Positions 1 through 7,245 are shown, numbered from the stretch's first letter. The stretch is 10,182 bases of DNA from an uncultured Syntrophobacteraceae bacterium (GCA_937889795.1 CALBZH010000885.1:1-10182), one strand, 5' to 3'. Numbers and translations: made by a program. The notes: generated by a model not told the origin, from the sequence alone.

Positions 1-7
1 CCGATCT
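1..7. other. Illumina adapter remnant at left end
   Basis: The first seven bases, CCGATCT, are the 3' end shared by the Illumina TruSeq adapters (both end in GCTCTTCCGATCT). Seven bases alone would be weak evidence. The right end of the window carries 46 bases of adapter in the opposite orientation, which makes an untrimmed adapter the simplest reading here too. These bases should not be treated as genome. Confidence 0.75.
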
Positions 8-85
8 AAGGGGGCCCCTTCTCCCGAGGTTTTGAAGATGCTGGAATTCATTCAGGGGGAAGGACAGAAGTTTCTGGCCAAATAA
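8..85 (+). CDS. C-terminal end of a probable periplasmic substrate-binding protein (5'-truncated)
   Basis: An open frame enters from the left edge and stops at TAA 83-85, leaving 25 residues. The tail reads SPEVLKMLEFIQGEGQKFLAK-like, with a short helix followed by GQKFLAK. This resembles the closing helix of PstS-type phosphate or oxyanion binding proteins, where a pattern like 'FIDFVLSPEGQKIV' is common. That similarity is from memory of the family, and 25 residues cannot prove it. The start is lost beyond the contig edge. The stop lies 77 bases before the chemoreceptor on the same strand, so the two may be co-transcribed; a binding protein next to a chemoreceptor would make sense as a ligand-sensing pair. 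Another possibility is any protein with a similar C-terminal helix. Confidence 0.45.
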   Translation, partial: KGAPSPEVLKMLEFIQGEGQKFLAK

Positions 86-162
86 TCGGCCATGCAGCAC
101 GCGCCATGAAGGCCAGCGCACAGTACTTCTATCGTGAACAAATGGAATAGATTGAGGGCAAT

Positions 163-1626
163 ATGGCATTTCTGCACTTGAGATCTCTGAGCTCACGCAT
201 CCTTGTCCCGTCTTTGACCCTCCTCGTCGTCCTTCTTGGAGTCGGCGGATGGGTCATGACCTCGAACCTGACCGCTTTCGTCCGTGGCATGATGGATTCG
301 CGGGCACAGTCCCTGGCAAACCTGCTCGAGAAGATCAGCGCTCCCTACATCGACAACTATGACTATCCGTCCCTGGAGGGGTTTGTACAGGAAACCATCA
401 AAGACCAGGACGTGGCGTACGTCGTGTTTCTGGATCACAAGGGGACCGTTGTCACCAAGAGCAGCCAGGAGTCCGAGGGGACGGCCAAGGTGATGCGCTA
501 CGACCGAGGGATCAAGGGGACGGGTGACAAGGAGATAGGCCGTTTGAAGCTGGGTTTTCATGAGCACACGCTGGAGCGGCTCACCAAGCGCGTGGGCATC
601 ATGGTAATCGGCACCATGCTCACTGTGATCGCTCTCCTCGCCGTGGGAATGGGTTTGGTGACCAGGTCGATCAGCCGTCGATTTGGGGTGACCTTCCGGA
701 ATGTAGCAACCAGTGCTTCGAGTGTGGAAGTGACATCGAATCAAGTAGCTGAATTTAGCCAGAATATCGCGGACGGAGCATCGCAGCAGGCTGCGGCGAT
801 TGAGGAAAGCTCGGCTTCTCTGGAAGAAATGGCGTCGAGGACCAGTCAGAATGCTGACAACGCGCGAGAGGCTGAGACGCACATGGGTGAGATGTCCGGC
901 ATCATGGTCAATGGCATGCAGGCGATGGATAACCTGATCGCGTCGATGCAGGCCATCAAGGACGCCAGTGCCGAAACCTCCAAGATCATCAAGACAATCG
1001 ACGAGATAGCCTTCCAGACCAACCTCCTTGCACTGAACGCTGCCGTGGAGGCGGCGAGGGCAGGCGAGGCTGGAGCGGGCTTTGCGGTGGTGGCCGATGA
1101 AGTTCGGAACCTCGCGATGCGGGCGGCGGAGGCGGCGAAAAACACGGAAAGGCTTATCGAGCTTACATCGGACCGTGTCAAGTCAGGGTCGGAAGTGGTC
1201 AACGAAGTCCACGCGCTGTTCAGCCGGGTCAATGAAGGGGCAGGCTCGGTGACTGAGCTTGTGAGGGAGATTGCCCTTGGATCCAGAGAGCAGGCCCTGG
1301 GCATCGAAGAGATCAACAAAGCCATCGCCGCCGTGGATCAGATCACCCAACGGAACGCCTCCGCGGTGGAAGAATCCGCTTCAGTGGCTATGGAATTGAG
1401 TCGGCAGGCGACTCAGATGCAGGCTGATGTCGGGGACGTGATGGCGTTCCTTGGCAGTGCCGCGACGCATGGGCCGTCTTCTTCTCCAGAAGAAAGGAGT
1501 CCACGTGAGTCGGTCATGTACGAGGAGGGAAACCGATTCGCGCCACCGGCGCAACGCATCCCCATCGAGCTGAAACAGGCAGTTGTCTCGATCGTGGAAG
1601 ACGCCGGGAGAAACAGGCCCAGTTGA
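163..1626 (+). CDS. Methyl-accepting chemotaxis protein, membrane-bound, no clear HAMP
   Basis: A chemoreceptor of 487 residues that should sit in the inner membrane and control the CheA kinase through CheW. Transmembrane helix 1 spans about residues 12-33 and helix 2 about 145-166. Between them lies a periplasmic domain of about 110 residues with a PAS/Cache-like strand (DVAYVVFLDHKGTVV, 83-97). The cytoplasmic signalling domain fills about 180-430, and its hairpin tip is the canonical block EIAFQTNLLALNAAVEAARA (281-300) continuing to AGFAVVADEVRNLA. Glu- and Ala-rich heptads such as AAIEESSASLEEMA (211-224) and SAVEESASVAMEL (400-412) are candidate methylation regions. Only about 15 residues separate helix 2 from the signalling coiled coil, and I see no HAMP signature there. 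The C-terminal 50 residues are a loose Ser/Pro-rich tail with no NWETF-type CheR tether. The ATG follows a weak purine stretch (GAGGG at 153-157). Ligand unknown. Confidence 0.95.
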   Translation: MAFLHLRSLSSRILVPSLTLLVVLLGVGGWVMTSNLTAFVRGMMDSRAQSLANLLEKISAPYIDNYDYPSLEGFVQETIKDQDVAYVVFLDHKGTVVTKSSQESEGTAKVMRYDRGIKGTGDKEIGRLKLGFHEHTLERLTKRVGIMVIGTMLTVIALLAVGMGLVTRSISRRFGVTFRNVATSASSVEVTSNQVAEFSQNIADGASQQAAAIEESSASLEEMASRTSQNADNAREAETHMGEMSGIMVNGMQAMDNLIASMQAIKDASAETSKIIKTIDEIAFQTNLLALNAAVEAARAGEAGAGFAVVADEVRNLAMRAAEAAKNTERLIELTSDRVKSGSEVVNEVHALFSRVNEGAGSVTELVREIALGSREQALGIEEINKAIAAVDQITQRNASAVEESASVAMELSRQATQMQADVGDVMAFLGSAATHGPSSSPEERSPRESVMYEEGNRFAPPAQRIPIELKQAVVSIVEDAGRNRPS

Positions 1627-1630
1627 GGGG

Positions 1631-1759
1631 CTATCTCAACAGCCCTTCGATGTCAGGCATTTGGTCGTCGTAGTCGCTCACGAAGCGCAATGAGACTCCG
1701 ACGCGTATCAGGAGTCCCAAGAGCAATCCCAGCGCAGCAGTGACGGTAATCCAGAACAC
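1631..1759 (-). CDS. Small single-span membrane protein (42 aa), function unknown
   Basis: On the minus strand a GTG codon (1759-1757) follows a perfect AGGAGG Shine-Dalgarno (plus-strand CCTCCT 1766-1771) at 6 bases, which is ideal spacing. The 42 residues begin with a hydrophobic span of about 22 residues (VFWITVTAALGLLLGLLIRV), then a short SLRFV segment and an acidic tail, SDYDDQMPDIEGLLR. This looks like a real membrane protein with an acidic soluble tail. The frame stays open far upstream, and an ATG two codons earlier directly abuts the AGGAGG, too close to be used, so GTG is preferred. A longer start at 1831 would have no Shine-Dalgarno. Its TAG stop lies 4 bases beyond the chemoreceptor stop, so the genes converge tail to tail with no room for a terminator. 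I do not recognise a family. Confidence 0.6.
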   Translation of the reverse strand: MFWITVTAALGLLLGLLIRVGVSLRFVSDYDDQMPDIEGLLR

Positions 1760-1765
1760 GATCAT

Positions 1766-1771
1766 CCTCCT
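1766..1771 (-). promoter_or_regulatory. Strong Shine-Dalgarno for the small membrane protein
   Basis: CCTCCT on the plus strand is AGGAGG on the minus strand, a full match to the anti-Shine-Dalgarno core. It lies 6 bases before GTG 1759 and 0 bases before ATG 1765, which decides the start in favour of GTG. It is one of the strongest ribosome binding sites in the window and the main reason for believing the minus-strand ORF. Confidence 0.6.
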
Positions 1772-2057
1772 ATCCCATGGGTAAGTGACTTCATTCCTTT
1801 CAAGCCGGATTGTTGGAATCGTACCCCCCATCGGTGTCGAAACGATGACGGGATGAAGACAATTGCGCGGCGGGGGAACTGCATCGCGACGTGAAGCAAA
1901 GGACCTCACAGCGGGTGAGAGTGGAAAGGGGTGCGGCGAAGTGGTATATGTCCTTGGTAGGCTTATCGTTTCCTGATGAGTACGAGATGGAAGCTCATGA
2001 GGGTTCGTTGGACATATGGCCGCGTCGAGTGCGTGCCGGCTGAGGGAGCAGACCCAA
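1772..2057. other. Divergent intergenic region, no gene seen
   Basis: About 285 bases separate the start of the minus-strand small protein from the start of the plus-strand hydrolase. Promoters for both genes should lie here, but I cannot identify a convincing -35/-10 pair, a sigma-54 GG-N10-GC element or a terminator. A short imperfect repeat, CTGATGAG (1973-1980) and the palindrome CTCATGAG (1994-2001), lies about 55-85 bases before the hydrolase start. It could be an operator half-site pair, but it is too short to claim. Confidence 0.3.
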
Positions 2058-2774
2058 ATGAAAGAGTACACGATTCACCCGCTGGTTGTGGGCGCCAATG
2101 AGACTGACCAAGGGATCATGACCTATCTGCGGGGCTACGGGAAACGCATCTGGATTCCCATCTATGTGTTCTTTGTGGATGGGGGTGACGAGAAAATCCT
2201 CATCGATACCGGGTTGGAGCAGTTTGTTGTCCCGCCCCATGTGGGAGAGGAATACGGTCTCGAGATTCTTGAGTTTGAAGATGCCCTTGCAACGGTGGGG
2301 CTTCGACCCGAGGACGTGAATCTCATCATCCATACGCATCTTCATAACGACCATTGCGAGAACGACTACAAGTGCCCGCAGGCCAAAATCGTGGCGCAAC
2401 AGAAGGAGCTCGACTTCTTTCACAATCCACACCCCATCGATCATCGCTATTACAGTGATTTGCTGGATGGGCTTGAGGTGGAAACGGTGGACGGGGACGT
2501 GACGCTCCGGGATGGGATCGATCTTCTGTTGACCCCAGGTCACACTCCCGGAGGGCAGTCCATCGCCATCAATACCTCAGTTGGGCGGGTTGTAGTCACG
2601 GGTTTTTGCTGCAACGATATGAACTTCCCGGCGGATGGCCCTGTAGTGACGCCAGGTGTTCACACCGACGCCATCGCGGCTTATGAAAGTGCGAAGAGAA
2701 TCTCAGAAATTGCTGACGTTATCATCCCGCTTCACAGCTTGACAGTTGGCAGGCAAAAGCGCATTCCCACGTGA
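2058..2774 (+). CDS. Metallo-beta-lactamase-fold hydrolase, N-acyl homoserine lactonase-like
   Basis: A cytoplasmic hydrolase of 238 residues, close to the roughly 250 usual for AiiA-type lactonases. The start MKEYTIHPLVV was chosen because GAGGGAG (2042-2048) lies 9 bases before this ATG; an in-frame ATG at 2016 has no such site. The metal motif HTHLHNDH gives His94, His96, Asp98 and His99. The second block TPGHTPGG gives His162, and His226 (IIPLHS) fits the final metal ligand. The strand-turn motif LIDTG (48-52) is also typical of the fold. The Asp that bridges the two metals in AiiA (in an LLTIDAS context) falls at VVVTGFCC (178-185) by my eye alignment, where the position is Gly182, followed by Cys184-Cys185. 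The substrate therefore may not be a lactone, and thioester or other hydrolysis is equally possible. The fold is secure; the substrate is not. It is the first plus-strand gene after the divergent region. Confidence 0.88.
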   Translation: MKEYTIHPLVVGANETDQGIMTYLRGYGKRIWIPIYVFFVDGGDEKILIDTGLEQFVVPPHVGEEYGLEILEFEDALATVGLRPEDVNLIIHTHLHNDHCENDYKCPQAKIVAQQKELDFFHNPHPIDHRYYSDLLDGLEVETVDGDVTLRDGIDLLLTPGHTPGGQSIAINTSVGRVVVTGFCCNDMNFPADGPVVTPGVHTDAIAAYESAKRISEIADVIIPLHSLTVGRQKRIPT

Positions 2775-2884
2775 TCGGTCTCTTGAACAGCGCCTGAAGG
2801 ATGCGGTGCCCGTGGGGTGGTTTCCGTGTCTGGCTTTAGGGCACGTTTCTCCGGGAATGCTGGCTTCATGAACGGCCGACAGAG

Positions 2885-2906
2885 TCGGACCTTCATCATG
2901 GTCCGA
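2885..2906 (+). promoter_or_regulatory. Hairpin abutting the ribosome binding site of the FapA-family gene
   Basis: The arms TCGGACC (2885-2891) and GGTCCGA (2900-2906) form a perfect 7-bp inverted repeat around the 8-base loop TTCATCAT. The 3' arm ends directly before GAGGAG (2907-2912), the Shine-Dalgarno for GTG 2918. In RNA the stem would stack against the ribosome binding site and could modulate translation initiation; in DNA it could be an operator. No T-run follows, so it is not an intrinsic terminator. The repeat is seen directly; the role is inferred. Confidence 0.4.
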
Positions 2907-2917
2907 GAGGAGTAAGC

Positions 2918-5083
2918 GTGGCCGAGAACCTCCGATCTCGCCCCAGTCTCGACGATGACAAGACGCTGTGCAGACTTGCCGTCAGGCACAGGATGCTGAC
3001 CGAAGAGCAGGTACGGTCGGCGCTGACCATCAAGGAGCGGGAGCGAAGGCGGGGGCGTGATCTCGGCATGGAGGAGATTCTCCAAACGAAGGGCTGGGTC
3101 AGCGTCAGACAGCTCAATATCTTGCGGCAAGCGCGCGACCTTCTAAGGCTTCGCGCGAGGGAAAAAGCCTATGTCCAGGCAGTTGTCCAGGAGGGTTTGG
3201 TCAGCCAAGAGCAGATGGATGAGGCGCTGAGCGAGCAGACGCGGCGGTACAAGGACAACGGCGATTTCGTCGCGTTGGAAGTGATTCTCGGGGAGCGTGG
3301 GCTTCTGAGTGAAGGGCGGCCCACAGAGGCCGAGACAAATCGAGAAACGCTGTCGGACTCGTTTGATCGGAGGCCAACTGAGGAAGCGAGCCTTCGCGAG
3401 CCTGCTCCCGAGGAGCGTCCTGAAAAGGAAAGACCATTCGACCCCTCTTCCCCGGCGAGCACAGTCGAAGCCCCAGACTCCTCTGCCGACCGCCTCGGGA
3501 AAGTGATCTTGCGGGAGCGGGCATTCGATCTGATCGTCTCCCACGACGAAATGGCTGCCTATCTTCGCCTCAGAGGCGGCCTCGCGCATGAGCTCACCGT
3601 CGAGCGACTTGTCAGTCTGTTGGAGTCCAAAGGGGTCACCTTTGGAGTGCTCGATGACCATCTTTTGAGGCGAGGTCTCAAGCAACGCCCCGAAAAAAGC
3701 ATCGTCTTCAAAGTTGCCCAGGGGATTCCTCCTCAGTTGGGTCAAGACGCATCGATTCGCTACTTCCTAGGATCGGACCTCAAGGGTGTCAATGACGCTT
3801 CCGCCGAAGAAGCACGGGGTCTAAAAGACCGGGGCACCATTCCTCAAGTGAAGCAGGGAGACCTCCTTGCCGAGAAGTCTCCCCGCATTCCTGGAACGGA
3901 AGGAATGGATGTGTATGGGAGCCCCCTAGAGGTTCCGGGCACCAAGGAGGAGGCGCTGCTGTGCGGCTCTGGAGTCGAGCTCTCCGAAGACGGGCTGCGG
4001 GCCACGGCCAAGGTGGACGGACGCGCGATGTTCTCCGCCTATGGCAAGCTGACAGTCCTCGAAGAGCATACCATTCCGAGCGACGTGAGCTTCGAAACCG
4101 GTAACATCGATTTCAACGGCATCGTGTTTGTCCATGGCGTGGTCCAGGATGGGTTTCGGGTTCGCTGCGGGAGCCTGGTCTGCAACGAGATCGGACGCGC
4201 TCAGGTTGATGTGGCCGGGGATGTGACCGTGTTCGGAGGCATCCTCGGGGCGCAGGTGCGCTCCCAGGGCGATCTGAAGTGCGTGCACATTCATGCCTCG
4301 AATGTTGAGGCTCTCGGTGATATTTATGCAGATAAGGGGATTGTGGATTCTAAAGTCAAGTCCTCCGGAAGGTGCGTACTCAAGAGCGGCACCATCGCCG
4401 CGTCACTCGTCTATGCCAAGAAGGGGATTGAAGCCGCGCATATAGGGCACGAGCGCTCGCGGCCGTGTACGCTGGCCATCGGGTTTGATCCCTTGATGGA
4501 GAGGGAGCTCGATCGGTTGAAGGAAGTCGTAGCCGCCAAGGAAGCTGAGGTGGCCAAGCAAGTGGGTGCCGTTGAGGAAATGAAGGCACAGCTTCTTCGA
4601 GCAGAGCAGCGGACGGGGGAAATTGCGCAAATGCAGGATCTCACCTTGCGTGAGCGTCGGACTACGCTGGATATGCTCGAGGATGCAAGGCGACAACAGG
4701 ATCTGATGATGGTGAAGGAACTCGAGCAGGCCGTTTCTGAGCTCGATCAACAGGCGAAGGAGACCGATCAGGAGCTCGAAGAACTGCTCGACATGCAGGA
4801 GCAGCTCAAATCCATGGTTCGTACTCACCAGGAAACGCTGCGTGAAGTCGAAAGAGAGATCGAGCTGGCCAAAGAAGAGTTGGGAGTCATCACCTCATGG
4901 GGGCAGAGTAGTGCTTCCAATGCGGCGGTGAGAGTGCGCGGGAGGATTTTTGGTGGAACATCCATCAGGGGCTGTGCCGCGGTCGCGACCTTGAAAGACA
5001 CGCTTTCGAGTGTTTCCATTCGCGAAGTGACTCTCAATGCCGAATCGGGCGAGACGGCGATGCGGGTGACGCGACTGCGCTGA
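2918..5083 (+). CDS. FapA-family (DUF342) protein with duplicated N-terminal module and coiled-coil
   Basis: A 721-residue protein, probably cytoplasmic, as no signal peptide or membrane span is visible. Start: GTG 2918, five bases after GAGGAG. Residues about 18-63 and 85-132 look like two copies of one helical module (MLTEEQVRSAL...EEILQTKGWVS and LVSQEQMDEAL...EVILGERGLLS), similar to the N-terminal domain of type II secretion/pilus ATPases. Residues about 133-192 are a Pro/Glu/Arg-rich linker. The FapA core spans about 235-510: VTFGVLDDHLL, AQGIPPQLGQDASIRYFL, GDLLAEKSPRIPGTEGMDVYG, then a right-handed beta-helix-like run of Gly-turn repeats (GNIDFNGIVFVHGVVQDGF, GDVTVFGGILGAQV, GDIYADKGIVDSKV). 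Residues about 525-655 form a long coiled coil, and a beta segment ends the protein. Vibrio FapA links PTS EIIA-glucose to polar flagellation; no such partner is visible here, so the role is not assignable beyond the family. Confidence 0.88.
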   Translation: MAENLRSRPSLDDDKTLCRLAVRHRMLTEEQVRSALTIKERERRRGRDLGMEEILQTKGWVSVRQLNILRQARDLLRLRAREKAYVQAVVQEGLVSQEQMDEALSEQTRRYKDNGDFVALEVILGERGLLSEGRPTEAETNRETLSDSFDRRPTEEASLREPAPEERPEKERPFDPSSPASTVEAPDSSADRLGKVILRERAFDLIVSHDEMAAYLRLRGGLAHELTVERLVSLLESKGVTFGVLDDHLLRRGLKQRPEKSIVFKVAQGIPPQLGQDASIRYFLGSDLKGVNDASAEEARGLKDRGTIPQVKQGDLLAEKSPRIPGTEGMDVYGSPLEVPGTKEEALLCGSGVELSEDGLRATAKVDGRAMFSAYGKLTVLEEHTIPSDVSFETGNIDFNGIVFVHGVVQDGFRVRCGSLVCNEIGRAQVDVAGDVTVFGGILGAQVRSQGDLKCVHIHASNVEALGDIYADKGIVDSKVKSSGRCVLKSGTIAASLVYAKKGIEAAHIGHERSRPCTLAIGFDPLMERELDRLKEVVAAKEAEVAKQVGAVEEMKAQLLRAEQRTGEIAQMQDLTLRERRTTLDMLEDARRQQDLMMVKELEQAVSELDQQAKETDQELEELLDMQEQLKSMVRTHQETLREVEREIELAKEELGVITSWGQSSASNAAVRVRGRIFGGTSIRGCAAVATLKDTLSSVSIREVTLNAESGETAMRVTRLR

Positions 5084-5198
5084 GCGACGGTCTGAATCAG
5101 ATCGGCTCGCTCAAGAAGACGTTCTCGGGTGGGATTCCTCGTATCGAACTTGGTGAAAACTTTCGCATGTCCGCTCTGCGGGCTCGAAATGGACTGAT

Positions 5199-5453
5199 AT
5201 GAGCAACGAAATGGAAGACACGAAAGGGGCAGTGACTCCCGAGAGCCCCAAGAGGAAACGCGGGAGATGGAAGGGACCGACGAGCTATATCTGCTCCACA
5301 TGTGGGCGCGAGCTGCCATTTTGCTGGACGTGCCCCTGCGGCTTCATGATTTGCTCGGATTGCATGGAGGAAAATTTCTGGGGCATGTCGTGCAACGGGA
5401 TTGTATGGACATGTCCTGACTGCGGCGACATCCGCGGCTTCGGCAATCAATAG
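5199..5453 (+). CDS. Small Cys-rich zinc-binding protein (84 aa)
   Basis: A basic, disordered-looking N-terminus (PKRKRGRWKG, 17-26) is followed by a compact cysteine-rich domain. Cysteines lie at 32, 35, 42, 45, 47, 52, 55, 65, 72 and 75, giving four CxxC pairs (CSTC, CWTC, CSDC, CPDC) plus Cys47 and Cys65. This fits two or more structural zinc sites of zinc-ribbon or treble-clef type, though an iron-sulfur protein cannot be excluded by eye. The FCWTCPCGFMICSDCMEENF stretch and WTCPDCGDIRGF ending resemble a small uncharacterised family I associate with deltaproteobacteria; that is recollection, not a search. The ATG at 5199 has only a weak GGA five bases upstream; an in-frame ATG at 5211 is an alternative. 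It lies 115 bases after the FapA-family gene and 46 bases before the reductase-rhodanese gene, so co-transcription with the latter is likely. It could be an accessory or regulatory partner of that enzyme. Confidence 0.82.
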   Translation: MSNEMEDTKGAVTPESPKRKRGRWKGPTSYICSTCGRELPFCWTCPCGFMICSDCMEENFWGMSCNGIVWTCPDCGDIRGFGNQ

Positions 5454-5499
5454 CGTTTGGAGTTGCGGGTATCCTCCGCTTCGAGAAAGGATTTTGAGC

Positions 5500-7245
5500 A
5501 TGGAAAGAAATCGTGTGGTCATCATCGGGGCTGTCGCCTTGGGGCCGAAGGTGGCCTGTCGGCTGAAGCGACTTCGGCCTGAGACTGACGTCACCATGAT
5601 CGACCAGGACGAGCATATTTCCTACGGCGGCTGTGGCATGCCGTACTTCATTTCGGGAGACGTGAGTGAGGCCCGCGAGCTTATGAGCACGAGCTTTCAC
5701 ATGGTCCGATCGCCCCAGTTCTTCGAGGATGCCAAGGGTGTTCACGTCCGGACGCGTACTCGGGCGACGGGTATCGATCGAAAAAACAAGACCCTGCGCG
5801 TTCGGGATCTCCAGACGGGGAATGAAGAGGAGATCCCTTACGATCAGCTGGTCATTGCCACCGGCAGCCGGCCCAACCAGCTTCCGATTCCGGGTGCCGA
5901 CCTTCCCGAAGTCATGAGTCTTTCGAACTTGAGCTCTGCCATCGCGATCAAGGAGCGAATTGCCAAGGGTGAGGTCGATAAGGCCGTCATCATCGGAGCT
6001 GGAGCAATTGGCTGCGAAATGGCCGAGGCGTTGAGTGATCTTTGGGGGATCGAAACAACCATAGTGGAGATCGCCGACCAGGTGCTGCCGATCATTCTCG
6101 AGAACGACCTTGCAAGAATGGTTCACAAACACATGACCGAAAAGGGGGTCGAAGTCTATCTTGGTGAGACCGTGACGGAAATCGGCCGCCAGGATGGGGA
6201 TCACGCCCTGAAGGTGGTCACGTCTAAACGGACGCTCGATGCGGACTTGGTATTGACTTCCGTCGGGGTTAGACCGAATTCCGATCTTGCCCGACAAGCA
6301 GGTCTCCTGGTCTCTCCCAAGGGTGCCATCGTCGTGAACCACAGGCTGCAGACGTCCGATCCCGATATTTTTGCTGGGGGAGACTGTATCGAGATCCCGC
6401 ATCTTGTGACGGGGAAGCCCGTCTTCTTTCCTCAGGGATCCTTGGCAAATCGTCAGGGGAGGGTGATTGGGACGAACCTTGCTGGAGGGTTTGCCACATT
6501 CCCTGGAGTGGTGGGGAGTTTCTCCATCAAGATCTTTGACCTTGCGGTCGCATCGACGGGACTGACGCTGCAAATGGCCCTGCGTGAAGGCTACGACGCG
6601 GTGCACGCCCTTGTGATCCAGGCTGATCGCGCTCACTTTTATCCGACGCAGGATCTCATGTACCTGCTGCTCATCGCTGATCGCAAGACAAGGCGAGTGC
6701 TCGGAGCCCAGGGAGTGGGACACAACGGCGATGCCCTCGTCGGCCGCATCAACGCCATCGCCGGAGCTCTTCCGTTCAGGGCGACCCTCGAGGATCTTTC
6801 AAACCTGGAAATCGCCTACTCGCCCCCCTATGCATCCGCTTTGGACATCGTGAATGCGGCGGCAAACACCGCGGAGAACATCCTGGACGGCTACAACAAG
6901 CCCATGGAGCTGGAAGCGTTCGAGGAGTGCTTTTTGAACAAGCAGGCGGAGGATACCATCTGCCTTGATGTGCGAGGGCCGGCGAATGCCGCACCGTTTG
7001 TTGCCCGCTTCGGGGACCGCTGGGTGAATATTCCCCAGGAAACGCTCCGATATCGTATGGACGAGATCCCCAAGGACAAGCGACTCGTGGTGATCTGCAA
7101 CTCGGGCGTTCGATCCTATGAGGCCCTGCGCCAGTTGGAGACGGAGGGAATCCGCGATGCGGTCAACCTCCAGGGGGGCGTTGCAGCATTGAAGAAATCA
7201 GGGGTCCTGGATCTCAGTCATGAACAAGACGAGGCTGCAGAATAG
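5500..7245 (+). CDS. CoA-disulfide reductase / NADH-dependent persulfide reductase fused to rhodanese
   Basis: A 581-residue FAD- and NAD(P)H-dependent flavoprotein with a C-terminal rhodanese domain, the architecture of CoADR-RHD/Npsr enzymes that reduce CoA disulfide, CoA persulfide or polysulfide. The start ATG 5500 follows AGAAAGGA (5485-5491) by eight bases. Visible in order: FAD-binding VVIIGAVALG (6-15); redox motif SYGGCGMPYF with the single active Cys45; the ATGSRP block (120-125); NAD(P)-binding VIIGAGAIGCE (163-173); FAGGD for FAD (291-295); dimerisation domain to about 450 with the family block AYSPPYASALDIVNAAANTAEN; then rhodanese from about 470, with LDVRG (489-493) and active loop CNSGVRS, nucleophile Cys533. 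Both catalytic cysteines are intact, so sulfur transfer from the rhodanese to the flavin site is plausible. Its 3' end overlaps the next gene by 26 bases. NADH versus NADPH preference cannot be read from sequence by eye. Confidence 0.93.
   Translation: MERNRVVIIGAVALGPKVACRLKRLRPETDVTMIDQDEHISYGGCGMPYFISGDVSEARELMSTSFHMVRSPQFFEDAKGVHVRTRTRATGIDRKNKTLRVRDLQTGNEEEIPYDQLVIATGSRPNQLPIPGADLPEVMSLSNLSSAIAIKERIAKGEVDKAVIIGAGAIGCEMAEALSDLWGIETTIVEIADQVLPIILENDLARMVHKHMTEKGVEVYLGETVTEIGRQDGDHALKVVTSKRTLDADLVLTSVGVRPNSDLARQAGLLVSPKGAIVVNHRLQTSDPDIFAGGDCIEIPHLVTGKPVFFPQGSLANRQGRVIGTNLAGGFATFPGVVGSFSIKIFDLAVASTGLTLQMALREGYDAVHALVIQADRAHFYPTQDLMYLLLIADRKTRRVLGAQGVGHNGDALVGRINAIAGALPFRATLEDLSNLEIAYSPPYASALDIVNAAANTAENILDGYNKPMELEAFEECFLNKQAEDTICLDVRGPANAAPFVARFGDRWVNIPQETLRYRMDEIPKDKRLVVICNSGVRSYEALRQLETEGIRDAVNLQGGVAALKKSGVLDLSHEQDEAAE

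Noticed and set aside
1766..2071. 146-residue minus-strand ORF read as one full gene from 2071
   Set aside because: The first 80 or so residues are Pro/Arg/His-rich with no domain character, overlap the start of the hydrolase gene and lack a ribosome site. Only the last 42 codons, after AGGAGG and GTG, look coding.
2806..2844. GTGCCC/GGGCAC inverted repeat as terminator of the hydrolase gene
   Set aside because: The stem is 6 bp with a 27-base loop and is followed by no T-run, so it does not look like an intrinsic terminator.
5344..6723. Long minus-strand ORF (459 codons) opposite the reductase
   Set aside because: The plus strand is an unmistakable flavoprotein; the antisense frame is open only because of high-GC codon usage.
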